Made by a program: the position numbers and the translations under genes | Origin: Hemicordylus capensis | Taxonomy: Eukaryota > Chordata > Lepidosauria > Squamata > Cordylidae | Reading direction: 5' to 3' | Length of the DNA stretch: 64,000 nucleotides | Assembly (NCBI RefSeq): GCF_027244095.1 | Contig: NC_069660.1 | Span: 109,778,834 to 109,842,833 of the forward strand | Notes under the pieces: model-generated | Seen by the model: only the letters and a program-made list of their open reading frames with translations | Database searches by the model: none | What the model was told of the DNA's origin: nothing | In this document: piece by piece, positions 34,408-45,487 of the stretch | How the letters are laid out: each line of letters starts with the position of its first letter | How positions within the stretch are numbered: the stretch's first letter is position 1

Positions 34408-35175
34408 AAATGAACATAAGAGCAACCCTGCTGGACCAGGCCCAAGGCCTATCTAGTATAGCATCCTGTCTCAAACAGTGGTCCACTCTGAGAAGCCCAC
34501 AGGCAAGAGCTGAGGGCATGGCCTCTCACCAACTATTGTTCCCCTGCAACTGGTATTTAGAAGCATCTTGCCTCTATGGCTGGAGGTGGCATTTAGCCCT
34601 CATACTAGTAGCCATTGATAGACTTGACCTCTGAATTTATCTAAACCCTTCTCAAAGCCATCTAAACTATTGGCTGTCACCACATCTTGTGATAAAGATG
34701 GTGATTGTCTTTATCTAGCAGGGGGAGAGTAACTGGCCCTATCCACCCACCGCACAGTACCTCCAGTGACCATTGTTGGTGTCTATCTTATGTTTCTTTT
34801 TAGATTGTGAGCCCTTTGGGGAAAGGGTTCCATTTTATTTGTTTATTTCTCTGTGCAAACCACCCTGAACCTTTTTGGAAGGGTAGTATAGAAATCTAAA
34901 TAAAACAACAACAAAAAATTCTGCATTGTGTGATAAAAGTATTTCCTTTTGTCAGTACTAAATTCCTTAGCAATCAGTTTCATGGGATGTCCCCTGGTTC
35001 TAGTGTTATGCCAGAGGGAGAAAAATTTCACACTATCAACTTTCTCCACACCATGCATGATTTTATAGACCTCTATCATGTCTTCCCTCAGTTGTCTTTT
35101 TTCTAAACGAAAAAGCTCCAGGTGCTGTAGCCTTATAAGGAAGGTGCTCTGATAATCTTGGTTGACCTTAGTTGA
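34408..35175 (-). mobile_element. CR1 LINE 3' fragment, split by a SINE
   Basis: Minus-strand coding remnants MIEVYKIMHGVEKVD and TRGHPMKLIAKEFSTDKRKY match the end of the CR1 at 45 kb. The 3' untranslated part with aaccctgctggaccaggccc lies at 34430-34690. A SINE at 34697-34917 interrupts it. Confidence 0.8.
34697..34917 (+). mobile_element. SINE-like element inserted in CR1
   Basis: Contains tctagcagggggagagtaac, atgtttctttttagattgtg, agccctttggggaaagg and the tail ccaccctgaacctttttgga then gggtagtatagaaatc with an AAATAAAAC end. The surrounding CR1 reads on across it, so it is the younger of the two. Confidence 0.75.
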
Positions 35176-35179
35176 TCAT

Positions 35180-36300
35180 TTTGAAAGCATTTCAAAATGC
35201 TTTCCTCTGCTCTGGAAGCACTCTATAGAAGCAGGGATGCGTTTCCACTTCTACAGAGCGCATCCAGTTGCACAACTGTGCTCATCATTCAGAATGCAAC
35301 AGAGCCATGCATGGGCTTTCACTGTGTCCTTCCAGCTGCTTGAAACATGGACACTTCATTAGGCAAAGTGTCAGCCAGTATCTCCAGTGTTGCTGAGAAT
35401 GATATAGTAATGCTATGGATCATACAAGATGTCTTTTTTTTTTTGGCAAATGATTATGTCTTCCTGCTCATTTCTTAGGTGGTCTGTTCTACTCAACAAA
35501 TTGTGCCACAATTTCCTCTGTCAAAATATGCAACACATGATCAATTCATTTTCAAGATGTTTTGAACTGTGGAACTATAGTTGTATATCATAATATAACA
35601 GAATAATAACAAAAATAATGATAACTTTGTTGGATACCTCATAACAACCATTCTCTGGGCATCTCACAGTAAACAATAAAACTGAATAAAATATATGATC
35701 TTAGACATAAGGCCGAGAAGTTACATACATTAAAACAAAACAAAAATTACAATAAAGTACAAACATATTTTTAAAACTTTTAATAATTTTTAAAGAATTT
35801 TTTAATATAGCAAAATTACTGATTAATAACAGAAGTCAGCATCCAGACAAATGAAGTTCTAGGAGGGGGGCAATTTTAAATCTATCTTCGCTTCATTCTG
35901 AAGCCAACTGTGACTACCTTAATTATGTCCCTGAGGGTCATGCAGCCGCATGGGACATATTTTTGGAAGCATGTGTTACCCTCTGCAGTGTGGCAGGGGA
36001 CTTGCTGCCCATGGTTTCTAAATCTTGAGTCCTTTGATCAGTTGATATTATGATAATTTATTGTCATCACAAATTAAGGACCTTTTGAAAGACATTTCTC
36101 GCAAAAGCATAATGCCATCAAATTCCCTTTTGTACAATTGATTCAGATGAAGCTGATCCTCTATGCTTGGCTAGATTCTCTATGCTTGACTACCATGAGG
36201 AAAAATCAAAGGAAAGGCAGCAGGAACAAGCACGGCATTAACTGCAATTAACACATTTGTTGCTCCTCTCCTGTTCTGATCTCAGTATATATAAGACTTG
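35180..36300. other. Intron, no clear element
   Basis: A near-palindrome lies at 35172-35204 (agttgatcattttgaaagc with gcatttcaaaatgctttc). No coding signs. Confidence 0.45.
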
Positions 36301-36305
36301 AAAGA

Positions 36306-36802
36306 GTGGGCCACAGTCAATGTTCAAAAGTGATTGATCAATTCATATGTGTCAGACTAATGAGAGAGCACCTAAGACAGTGCTTTCTTCTGCATGATCC
36401 CTACCACATGCTAAGGTCATCTGAGGAAGCCTGTCTCCAGTTACCACCGGTACGTCTGGTGGCGATTCAGAGGCGGGCCTTCTCTGTAGCTGCTCCTGGA
36501 CTGTGGAATGCACTCCCTGAAGAAATCCATAATTTGAACTCTTTATTGGTTTTCAGGAGAGCCCTTAAGACCGATCTGTTTGGTCTGGCTTTCCAGGGTT
36601 TTTAAATTGTTTTAAAGGGTTTTAACTGTGCCTGTTTTTCAGGATTTTAAAATTGTTTTATTATTTGATGTTTTATGGTATTTTATAATTTTAATTGTTG
36701 GTTGTTTTTAACTTTCTTTGTTTTATTGTAAACCGCCCTGAGCCAATTTTGGAAGGTCGGTATAAAAATTGAATGAATGAATGAATAAATAAATAAATAA
36801 AA
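36306..36802 (+). mobile_element. L2-type LINE, last 0.5 kb with complete 3' tail
   Basis: A frame reads VRLVAIQRRAFSVAAPGLWN and then ALPEEIHNLNSLLVFRRALK at 36440-36600, the usual L2 C-terminus. The tail aaccgccctgagccaatttt then ggaaggtcggtataaaaatt ends in (GAAT)n(AAAT)n. This tail matches the SINE tails in the window. Confidence 0.85.
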
Positions 36803-36804
36803 AT

Positions 36805-38480
36805 GCGCAACTTATGTGATCTTCCTAAGCAAGTACCCACTGATAACATGCCTCACAGTTTGTGCCACCAGTAGAAACCATTCAGCTTAATCATAGCTGG
36901 TATGGCTGAAGTAGAAGAAACCAAAACTGTCAACAAACCAGAAATGATTTACACTTGCCAATATATGGTTCAATACTTCATTTTGGGGTTACATGTATCT
37001 ACCATACTAAAACATCAATCTTCTTTGGCATGTATGGAAAGGAATCACTTAAAAAATTAACATCACAATGGGCCCACTGTTTCATGCTCTCATGAAAGAT
37101 GAGGTTAATGGCATATATTGTTGAGAATTCATGGCTTAATGAAGCTGCTGGTCAGCTACATTTTTTAACAATTCCTAAAAGGAGGCAAATACTAAAATTA
37201 TCATGGATGCCACTTAACCCCTTGGTGTTTGTTTTTTTAAAACAAATATGTGGTGGATAGTGTGAGACACAATCTATCACAAGATTCTCCTTTTGTACCT
37301 ATCTGAATCAATGTGTCTCTTAGATATATCTTAGATAGGTTTTCCTTTATAAACTGCTGCATTATTTAACTTTCCATTCCCTTTCAGTATGGTATATTTT
37401 ATATGTTGGCTAGGAAGTCTAACTGATCTTACTTAAAGTCCTTTCATTCTACTCCTGAACACTTTCTTTGCTCTGAAGCTTTGAGCAACAGTTGGAAGGT
37501 TCACCAATGATATTCATATATGCCCTAGAAACATCTATATGCTAAAGTAACTGTTTGAGGGCCAGCATTACGACATTTCTGTGCTATTGTTGCTGATGGA
37601 TATTTTCAAATAAGCAAGCCCATGAAGAAAAGCTGTCAACGCGGGGTGAATTTGTACCTACATTCAAGAGGGTGATCAAGTTATGGAATAGTTCTGGGAT
37701 GACACAGCAGATCCACAATTATCTTCATCCCATCTGACATGTATGATTCTTGGAAGACAGAGTGATGCCTGTGCCAATTCTGTATGGAATACCATGTGCT
37801 CCCCAGTCAGTCCTACTGCTAATTAAATTATTTGTGCAAGATCCAGATCTCACTATCTTGCAAATGTTTGGCCAGTAGCCTGCCTTGTACAGAGATGTGA
37901 AAATTGGATGCAAGTGGGCAACACAGACATATCTAATTATGGGGCCCTACATATAGATGACATTGATGATGACTTTGATGAATAAATGTTTTCAGTGTCA
38001 TGTGTCAAAATTAGCAAAGATCCACGTTGCTTATGAAAGAGATGCAGTGATGTGTTATCAATTGCTTCCTGTCACACACAGATGGTGCTGGCATACAAAT
38101 TCTGATTCTGTAGATGTTTCTAAGGTGTTGAATGGCACCTCACTTTTCTTTCCAGGACAGAATTGCCCACAGAACTACCCTTGCTTTCAAATGAAAAAAC
38201 AAAGCAAAAAACCTATAAATACACACTATGCAGTTATTTGTCTAAGATTAAACAGAGGATGAACACAAAACATTAAAATCAAAATCAAGTGAATTAATTT
38301 TTAGTTGAGAGTAGATAAATGCTGAATAAAATCCTTAGAAATTGATGTATAAGGCTGTCTCTTTGTCTATATGATGAACTATAGAAATGTCATAAGTAGT
38401 CTTAAAATATCTTTAGCAGTTTCACCTGCTATATGACTACTAGGGATGTTCAAGTTGTTTTACAACACAGAAGCTTCATA
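36805..38480. other. Intron, no clear element
   Basis: Only chance frames. A short TAGGGATGTTC remnant at about 38443 may be a hAT end. Confidence 0.4.
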
Positions 38481-38485
38481 CCAAC

Positions 38486-38621
38486 CCTTCCTTGGTGATT
38501 TTTTTGATTCCATTTGCATCATTTTTTTCTTTTCTTCTGGTCGGACTACTGAAGAGAGAAGGGGCAGTTTTAATCTTCTTAGATATAAATGAAGATCCTT
38601 AACATCCTTTACATCTATAAC
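38486..38621 (-). CDS. LRRIQ3: Coding exon of LRRIQ3-like host gene (second visible)
   Basis: The acceptor reads ttttaacag and the first codons are VIDVKDVKDLHLYLRRLKL. The exon continues through a basic stretch (RPEEKKKMMQ, ESKKSPRK). It begins in phase 0, exactly as the exon at 43716-43884 requires. The donor is ambiguous. Ending at 38486 (followed by gttggt) leaves one base over and fits the phase of the next exon at 28381, giving ...KSPRK-D-LLDWKKM. Ending at 38482 (followed by gtatga) is a comparable splice site but would need one more small exon in the 10-kb intron. I prefer 38486 because the joined protein reads naturally. The exon sits about 40 bases from a short remnant of a TAGGGATGT-type hAT end at about 38443. 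Confidence 0.65.
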
Positions 38622-41495
38622 CTGTTAAAAATCAACATTTTGTTATCAGAGATGTTGCTATATTAATATTCTAAAATTGTTTCATCAATAATCTATTTTT
38701 GCGATAGCTTTTTACCAATATTATAGACATTTAACAATGCAGTACAAATTATGCTAATTTTTCTTTTCTTCATTTCCACCTTTTCTTAAAGAATTATTTG
38801 TCTCTCTAGGCAGCATCAGTGTTTGCATGGATGAGTGAATACTTTTTCCAACCTCACACCTCTATGCTCCTTGCATAAATTCCAGCTTTTAGACTAAACA
38901 ATCCCTTCACTCATCATCTGTTACACCAAGATGCATTTCTTTTCAGCTTGTAGATGACAAGGGCACCTTAGCTTTATCTGTACAAACAAGAAAATATCTC
39001 AATTTGAGCAGAAGCTTATATTGTTCTTAGAGCATTTTAAAATTACTATGGTGGTGACTAAACCAAGGACTTCTGCTATGAACATGTTCAGCATGGAGAG
39101 ATGTATGAGTTAAAACAGATGGTTAGAACTAATCTTTTTTGAGATTACTAATTGTGGGTAGGAAATTCTTTCAGTTTGCATTACTATTATATGAATGTTC
39201 ATTAGATTTCATTACCATTAAATTCATTTCTTACTTAGAATAATATGGGTGTTTGCCAGCTATTGAACTGCATAGATATTTGCTGAGAATTCAACTTGTA
39301 TTCACAAGCTGCACAGTGAGCAACGAGTGTAAGAATTTTTCTACTACTTCATGAACCAAACACAATTTGGTGATCTCTAGACCACTGAAAGTATTTGAGC
39401 ATGCCTATGAAACACATAGACAGATAAGGCTAGCTGCAGTTTTGAGGGCCCTTGGCAAACTGTCCTCCATGGGTCCCTTCTGCCTTGGGGCAGGGGGCTC
39501 CAAGAGGGTCACTCCACCACCATCACATAAAGATTATGGCACAGAAAGAGTTTCAGGGACTTCTGAGTACTCCAGGCCCTCGAAACTGCCCAGTGATGCT
39601 GACCCTAATGTGCCAGTCACGGCACCAGAAATTCCAGTCCCAATCCAGAGAGTGTAATGCACAAACATCAGCAGTTTCCTACCTGCAGTTATCCCTCAGA
39701 GTGGAAACCATCCAGGAGATTAGAAAATACAAAAGAGGTATGAGAATTTTAACAAAGTATTTCAAGTTTTTAGCAGGAAACTGCTTTTGGTAAGTTTGAA
39801 GTAGCTGTCATGGCTAGCCAAAGCAGCAGCAAATATGCTCTTTGACTACTGCCAGTTAATTCTCCTTCCTTTTGCTTTCCTTCTATCCCTCCCTCATGTG
39901 TCATTTCTTGAAATTTAGAATGCAAGCTTGAGGTAAGGACACATTTTTATTTTTAATCTTTGGATGGCACCTAGTTATTTTATGTACTTTAAAAATAAGA
40001 ATATAGTAAAGACAGATTCAAAACAGTAGGTGCTTGATGTTTCAACTCGTGTCAATTGACAAGGTAAACAGGTATTTTTTATTGCAACATATTTATAATT
40101 AGGTGAAACTGTTGTAAGTGGTTTGGTGCTTACAAAAGATGTTGTTGGGCAAGGAAAGCCAAATTCCTAATGGGATCTTGCAGGGGCATATTTCTGAATT
40201 TCATATATAGACTATGATGCCTACATATTGAAGCCACAGGCCACCATCACAAAAGTGGCAACAGATGGTGCCACCCCAGTTGAAGTCATTTCATGTCAAG
40301 TTAAATTACATCACTGCAATTCCTAGCAATGAACAAGACTTTTTATGTTGTTATATTCAATCTGATACAGATTGCATCCAAATAGCTTCAATAATACTTG
40401 CTCTTCTTTTGGGATACAATTTAGGCACAACACTAAAACTCATTCCAATGGTTTCTGCAAACAGACTGCCTGTGAAAGTATTGTTTCAGATTAGAATAAT
40501 AATAATAAAAAAATATCAATTAAAGCTTAAGATAATAATGCAAAAATGCTTGACTATGCTTTTTAGATTCCAATTTATATGATTGCATCTGTTAGTTCAA
40601 AGTTACATTTTGTCTGCTCACTACATACATCATTTTTATTTCTTTTCAGGGTGCTACACTAAGTCCCAAACAAGTTGTAATTCAAAAACCAGCAGATCTT
40701 GCTGAAAGTCTCCCACAAATCACTTTGTTCTATATAAAAGCAATTTATGCTATATATTTGATAATCTATGAATAATTTTGGAATTACCAAATGAAAAAGA
40801 TATTTACTAGAATTGTATAATAAAATGCTAAAATTAGCATAATCTAATCTTTGATGGTAGCCTGGGAAGTAGACGTATTGTAAATTCTGCTGGCACTTTT
40901 TGTTTCCTTCAAATTTTACGGGGAGTGGTATGAGAAGCCATGCCACTGCAGAAAGCCAACACCACTTCTAGCAACCTATGAAAAACTCTACTGGCATTCT
41001 GTGTGGCAGACTCTTTTGAACAATTTTCATGTTTTCTGCTTATGTGGGGTCAAGGTCCTTTAGCTCAAGAATATTTTTAAAAGAGAAGAGTCATGAACAT
41101 TTCATATATATTAACTTCTTGATCCTTTTGGATGCAAGGAAAGTTACAGAAAAACTCTTTGGGGGATAGAGAAAGGAACCAGTTTCCAAAGAAATGTGCT
41201 TAGTGTTGTGTATCCTCAAACTCTAATCCTGGCCCTACACACACTAACAGAGGAATCTGGGCACATCTTTTCTGTCAAAAGGGTCATAATTAGGACGAAG
41301 GAACTAAATTCTAAGGGACTGTGCCATAGGTGCCAATCTTAGAAGACCAATCTCTCATCTTGCGATCTTGTGCCAAAGGAATACTGAATCATCTTCTCTG
41401 CTGAATCTTGAGGAGTGAGTGAGAGAGTTGTGCTTAAGTGGCATGCAACCTCAGTCTTATAAGAGACATACTAGCTGACAAAAACCATGTACTTT
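38622..41495. other. Intron, no clear element
   Basis: Long stretch of AT-rich sequence with no recognised repeat, terminal repeat or exon-like frame. Confidence 0.45.
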
Positions 41496-41496
41496 T

Positions 41497-42872
41497 ATTT
41501 ACAAACAAACCCAAGTGGCTTTTAGGGTGACGTCACTGAAAGCACATGCATACCGTGTTACTGGGACCTGGCGGAATCAGGCCAGGCAGAATCAGGCCAG
41601 TCACCAAATTTCGGGCCAAATTTCAGGCCAGTCACCAAATTTTGAATGTAACCAATCAATTCCCAGTGGGTCATCCCAAATAATTTAAGAGAACTTTGGA
41701 CCACTCTGACTATTTTGGGATTGTCAAAGTTAGTGTACCCACTGTGTGGACTCTTCTTTCCTATTTTACCTGTCAGGATGGATGGCAAACTCATGTTTTC
41801 TATGTGCAGGACTTCTGTAGAAAGCCCATCAAATGGAATCATGCAACCACAATGAGGAGGAGAGGACCTTGGTAGGGACCTGGTGTACAGTAGAGCTCAC
41901 TGTCACTGTAGTTAAGGGTCCAGGGTTGCAGAAAACTATGAAGCGTGGCACTTTGAAAAGAAACCTGACAAACTCTTTTCACTAGACCCTCAGCACTTAT
42001 TGTCACATTGAAAATCCCGGGGCGTAGTTGACAAATAAGAATGGCAGCTGCACTCATAATCCTCAAAAGTCCCAGTCTGAATAGCAGCAACAGCCATCAT
42101 CACACCAATAATGAGTCCTCTTCTTCACCCAGTTTTTCATATGCAGCTTTCGTTTCAGAATCTGATGAACTCATGCTTCTATTTCTGGGGGCAGTAGCTA
42201 GAGGTTCTCTGGATTCAGTTTCCGTAGCAGAAGTAGGGATGGTGTTCTAGAGCGTACAGTTGCTTTCTAGTTCATTATACTGGTTCGCTGGGAAGGTTGT
42301 TTCTGGATCTAGAACATGTTCCACAGTAAAAAGCAGCCATCTGGTGAGTTTTCAGACCTGCTGGAGGGTAGGACAGACTCTTCAGTGTCATGTACATGGC
42401 CCTGCCTTTCCCAGGCTTAGCGTTCTGGTGGCAAAGATAGGTCCACAGGCTGCAGTAGAGTCCTAGTGTCCTCCATTGTCTCTACAGAACTGTAAAATGG
42501 CCTCCTCTAAGTACTTTGTCACAGGTCTTGTACTTAGAAGGGTCACTTGACCCTGTTTCAGTCAATAAAGTTACACAAAATGGCCATGGCTCCATTATCA
42601 CACCTGTGCTGTAAGAACCTTTTGGGCTCTGAAACCTGTTCCTATTGGTCTAGGGTGGTGGGGCATGTTTGTAGAGGCATCACATGCCCACCTTCAGGGG
42701 ATGCCATGGCATATTCTGTGGTGGAGGGGGCAGAACTTCTGGAGTGAGGGCATAGGTCTCGTTATGGCCATTTCTGGTGATGTAGGCCTGATTCTGCCAG
42801 ATCCCAGTGATGTCGACATGCATGTGCTTCCAGTGACATCACTCCAAAAGCCATGTGGGTTTGTTTGTAAAC
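41497..42872. mobile_element. Foldback element with terminal inverted arms of about 86 bp
   Basis: The arm at 41497-41582 (ttacaaacaaacccaagtgg ... ggaatcaggcc) is answered in reverse at 42786-42872 (ggcctgattct ... tgggtttgtttgtaa). Both arms carry gtgacgtcact/agtgacatcact and gcatgtgctt. The interior (1.2 kb) has no transposase and no known motif. Flanks ctttta/accatta do not show a convincing duplication. Class unassigned. Confidence 0.65.
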
Positions 42873-43715
42873 CATTACAAAAGGATCACTGTACAGTAGG
42901 AAGGAAAATGAGTTCCAAGACCCATGGCACACAACAACCATCCTCACTGCCCAATTCTCCCTTCCTCATAATCATTTCGGTTGGAAGAGTAATCTTTTCA
43001 GTGATGAAAACTATTGAAGCTCCGATTCAATTTGAATCTTTTTGGCAGTGAAGGTGAGTTTTGTTGTTCATCTCGAAAAGGTAGCTGACATGCATGGGAA
43101 GGAAACTAATCATATGCAATTAGAGCTGTGTGAAATCAGAAGTACAAAGTTCACATATAGGTGGATTCAGGACAGTCTGTAGTACTTTTCTTTATTATAT
43201 TTTTATACCGCCTGATATGTACATCTCTAGGCGGAGACATCACCCTTTGTTAATAACTGACAAAGGTAGAATCTTGCTCAAATAATAATAAAATTGAGAC
43301 AGAAAATTCTTTTCAGAGTCGGTGAAAGATGTTTTAATGGCAGAACAGTTAATATTCTAGTCTGTGTCACTACTAGCATTGTTAAAGAAGTAAATAAATG
43401 AAAGGAACTTACCTCCAAGTAAATACATTTAGGACTATAAGGTTTTTTTGTTTGTTTGTAATCAAACCAAAAGCTAAAATTCTCAAGATTCTGCAGGAAC
43501 ATCCATAATTTACTGTCTGGTTGAAGCAATTATTTCATACATCTGACTTTTAAAAACAAAGTATTAAATACACAAACAAAGGGTGTTTCTGCCCCAATTT
43601 ATATTCTTTATGGTTTTAACTAATTTCCTTGGCTCCACAGAATTCCTCCTGCTATATGCAAAGTACAGATTTATTTGCTATAGTTTCTAAATTAACGTAT
43701 AAATAGCACACTTAC
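42873..43715. other. Intron, little recognised
   Basis: A minus-strand L2/SINE tail-like piece (ttataccgcctgatatgtac, atctctaggcgg) lies at 43195-43240. Confidence 0.4.
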
Positions 43716-43884
43716 TTGGATCCCAGATGTGAGCTTTCCAACCTCAGTGTGCTGTTCTGGCTTAATGATGTGATACATAGAGCTTTTACTATCATATGCT
43801 GAATGTGTGAGTGGAATGTGAATTCGCTTTATGTTTTCTCTGATGTAACGTTTGTGTCGCAGAACTTCACGTACTGGAATCAGG
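43716..43884 (-). CDS. LRRIQ3: Coding exon of LRRIQ3-like host gene (first exon visible)
   Basis: This exon encodes 56 complete codons after one leading base that completes a split codon. It runs from LIPVREVLRHKRY to KLTSGIQ. The acceptor is a T-rich tract ending in tag at its high-coordinate side, and the donor is gtaagt, so both splice sites are canonical. In LRRIQ3 proteins, as I remember the family, the segment just after the IQ motif (which binds calmodulin-like proteins) begins with a similar LSPV-type stretch followed by many basic residues, and this exon would start there. It ends in phase 0, matching the next exon. The preceding IQ and leucine-rich exons were not found and may lie outside the window. 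The gene's role is poorly known. Exon structure is well supported; the family name is less certain. Confidence 0.75.
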
Positions 43885-44082
43885 CTATAAAAACATAAGC
43901 TTGGCAATTTTATTTCAAGAAGGTAAACATGGATCAGTACTTAGTAAGCTTAGACTTAGCGCCATGTTGTGTAATCATTAATTTTCATATACTTCCCTAA
44001 GCGTGTATTTCCAAAAACAAAAACATCTGTCATATTGTTGACAAACAGCATAAAAAATTGCAGTCAAATCTTACTGGCTGAC

Positions 44083-44363
44083 ATCCTAACTATGGAAGCA
44101 TCCACACACTAGGAAGATGGGCCAGCACTGCAGAGAGTTTTCTTAACTGTGCAGAGAAGAGCATGGGGTAGCATTTTTCTTCCATCTTTTCCTCTTCTGG
44201 AAATGCCCTGCACCTCCCATGTCCTAGAAGGTTGTGCAGCTCTCTGGTGGTGCAGAGTATTTCTGGAAGAGGAAATTGGAGAAATTTGTCTCACATTTCA
44301 TTGTTTTGGAAGCTTTCCACAATGTGGGGGCATCTTCCCAGCATAGGCACACTTAGTTAGGAT
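44083..44363. mobile_element. Foldback MITE, unassigned class
   Basis: Ends atcctaactatggaagcatc and, inverted, atcctaactaagtgtgcc are similar, and both run on to a gaagatg. The interior also folds (ccttctggaa-type motifs). No clear target duplication. Confidence 0.5.
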
Positions 44364-45015
44364 ATCAGCAAATGACATTAAATTTCATTATGAAAATATT
44401 GGTTCCAACCCTTAAGAACAAAATGGGGGTAAAACCGGCAAAACAGTTTTGAAGTGATCTTCAAAGTTCAAGGAAACCCATGCAAGTTACAGTAATTACT
44501 AAGCAAGTATAAAAGAGTAAGCATATAATTTTTATAATCTAACATACAGGTATTTTTAAAAGATTGACAAACCATTATCTACAGAGGGCTTTATATTAAC
44601 ATATTAATGAAATGGTTTTTAACACATAATAAAAACACTGAACATTTTCGCATTATATGCTATTAATAACCTATAAAATACAGAAGCATAAAGGACAAAT
44701 ATGTAAGGTGTATAATGATTATTATTTTAAGTGTATAGCTGTGCTATGATATCATTAATAAAACTTTTTTCCTCCTGAAAATGAACTTTAGGACTTTAAA
44801 ACCCCTTCCTAGCACGTTTCATCTGAAATGGAGCTGACACATAATGTTCTGAAAGACTAGGAACACAAACATGTCATTTAGGATAACTGTAGACACCACA
44901 ACAATTCAACACAAGCTATAATGATCCTAAATACATTTTTATGTTAACCATCAAGTGGATATTCAGAACTTAAGAAAATGATGATAAAAGATCTTTGTTT
45001 TGCACATTTAAAGCC
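44364..45015. other. Intron, no clear element
   Basis: AT-rich, nothing recognised. Confidence 0.5.
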
Positions 45016-45487
45016 ATGCCTCATAAGAACATAAGAACAGCCCTGCTGGATTAGGCCCAAGGCCCATCTAGTCCAGCATCCCGTTTCGCACAGTGGCCCA
45101 CCAGATGCCGCTGGAAGCCACAGGCAGGAGTTGAGGGCATGCCTTCTCTCTTGCTGTTACTCCCCCGCAACTGGTAGCCAGAGGCACCCCGCCCCCGAGG
45201 CTGGAGGTGGCTTACAGCCCTCCGACTATTAGCTGTCAAAAGAGCTCTCCTCCATGAAGTTATCCAAACCTCTCTTAAAGCCATCCTGGTTGTTGGCTGT
45301 CACCACATCTTGTGGCAGATAATTCCACAAGTTGATATTGCGTTGTGTGAAAAAGTACTTCCGTTTGCTAGATTTCCTGACAATCAATTTCATGGGATGA
45401 CCCCTGGGAGAGGGAGAAGAATTTCTCTCTATCCACTTTCCCCACACCATGCATGGTTTTATAGACCTCTATCATGTCTCCTCGCAG

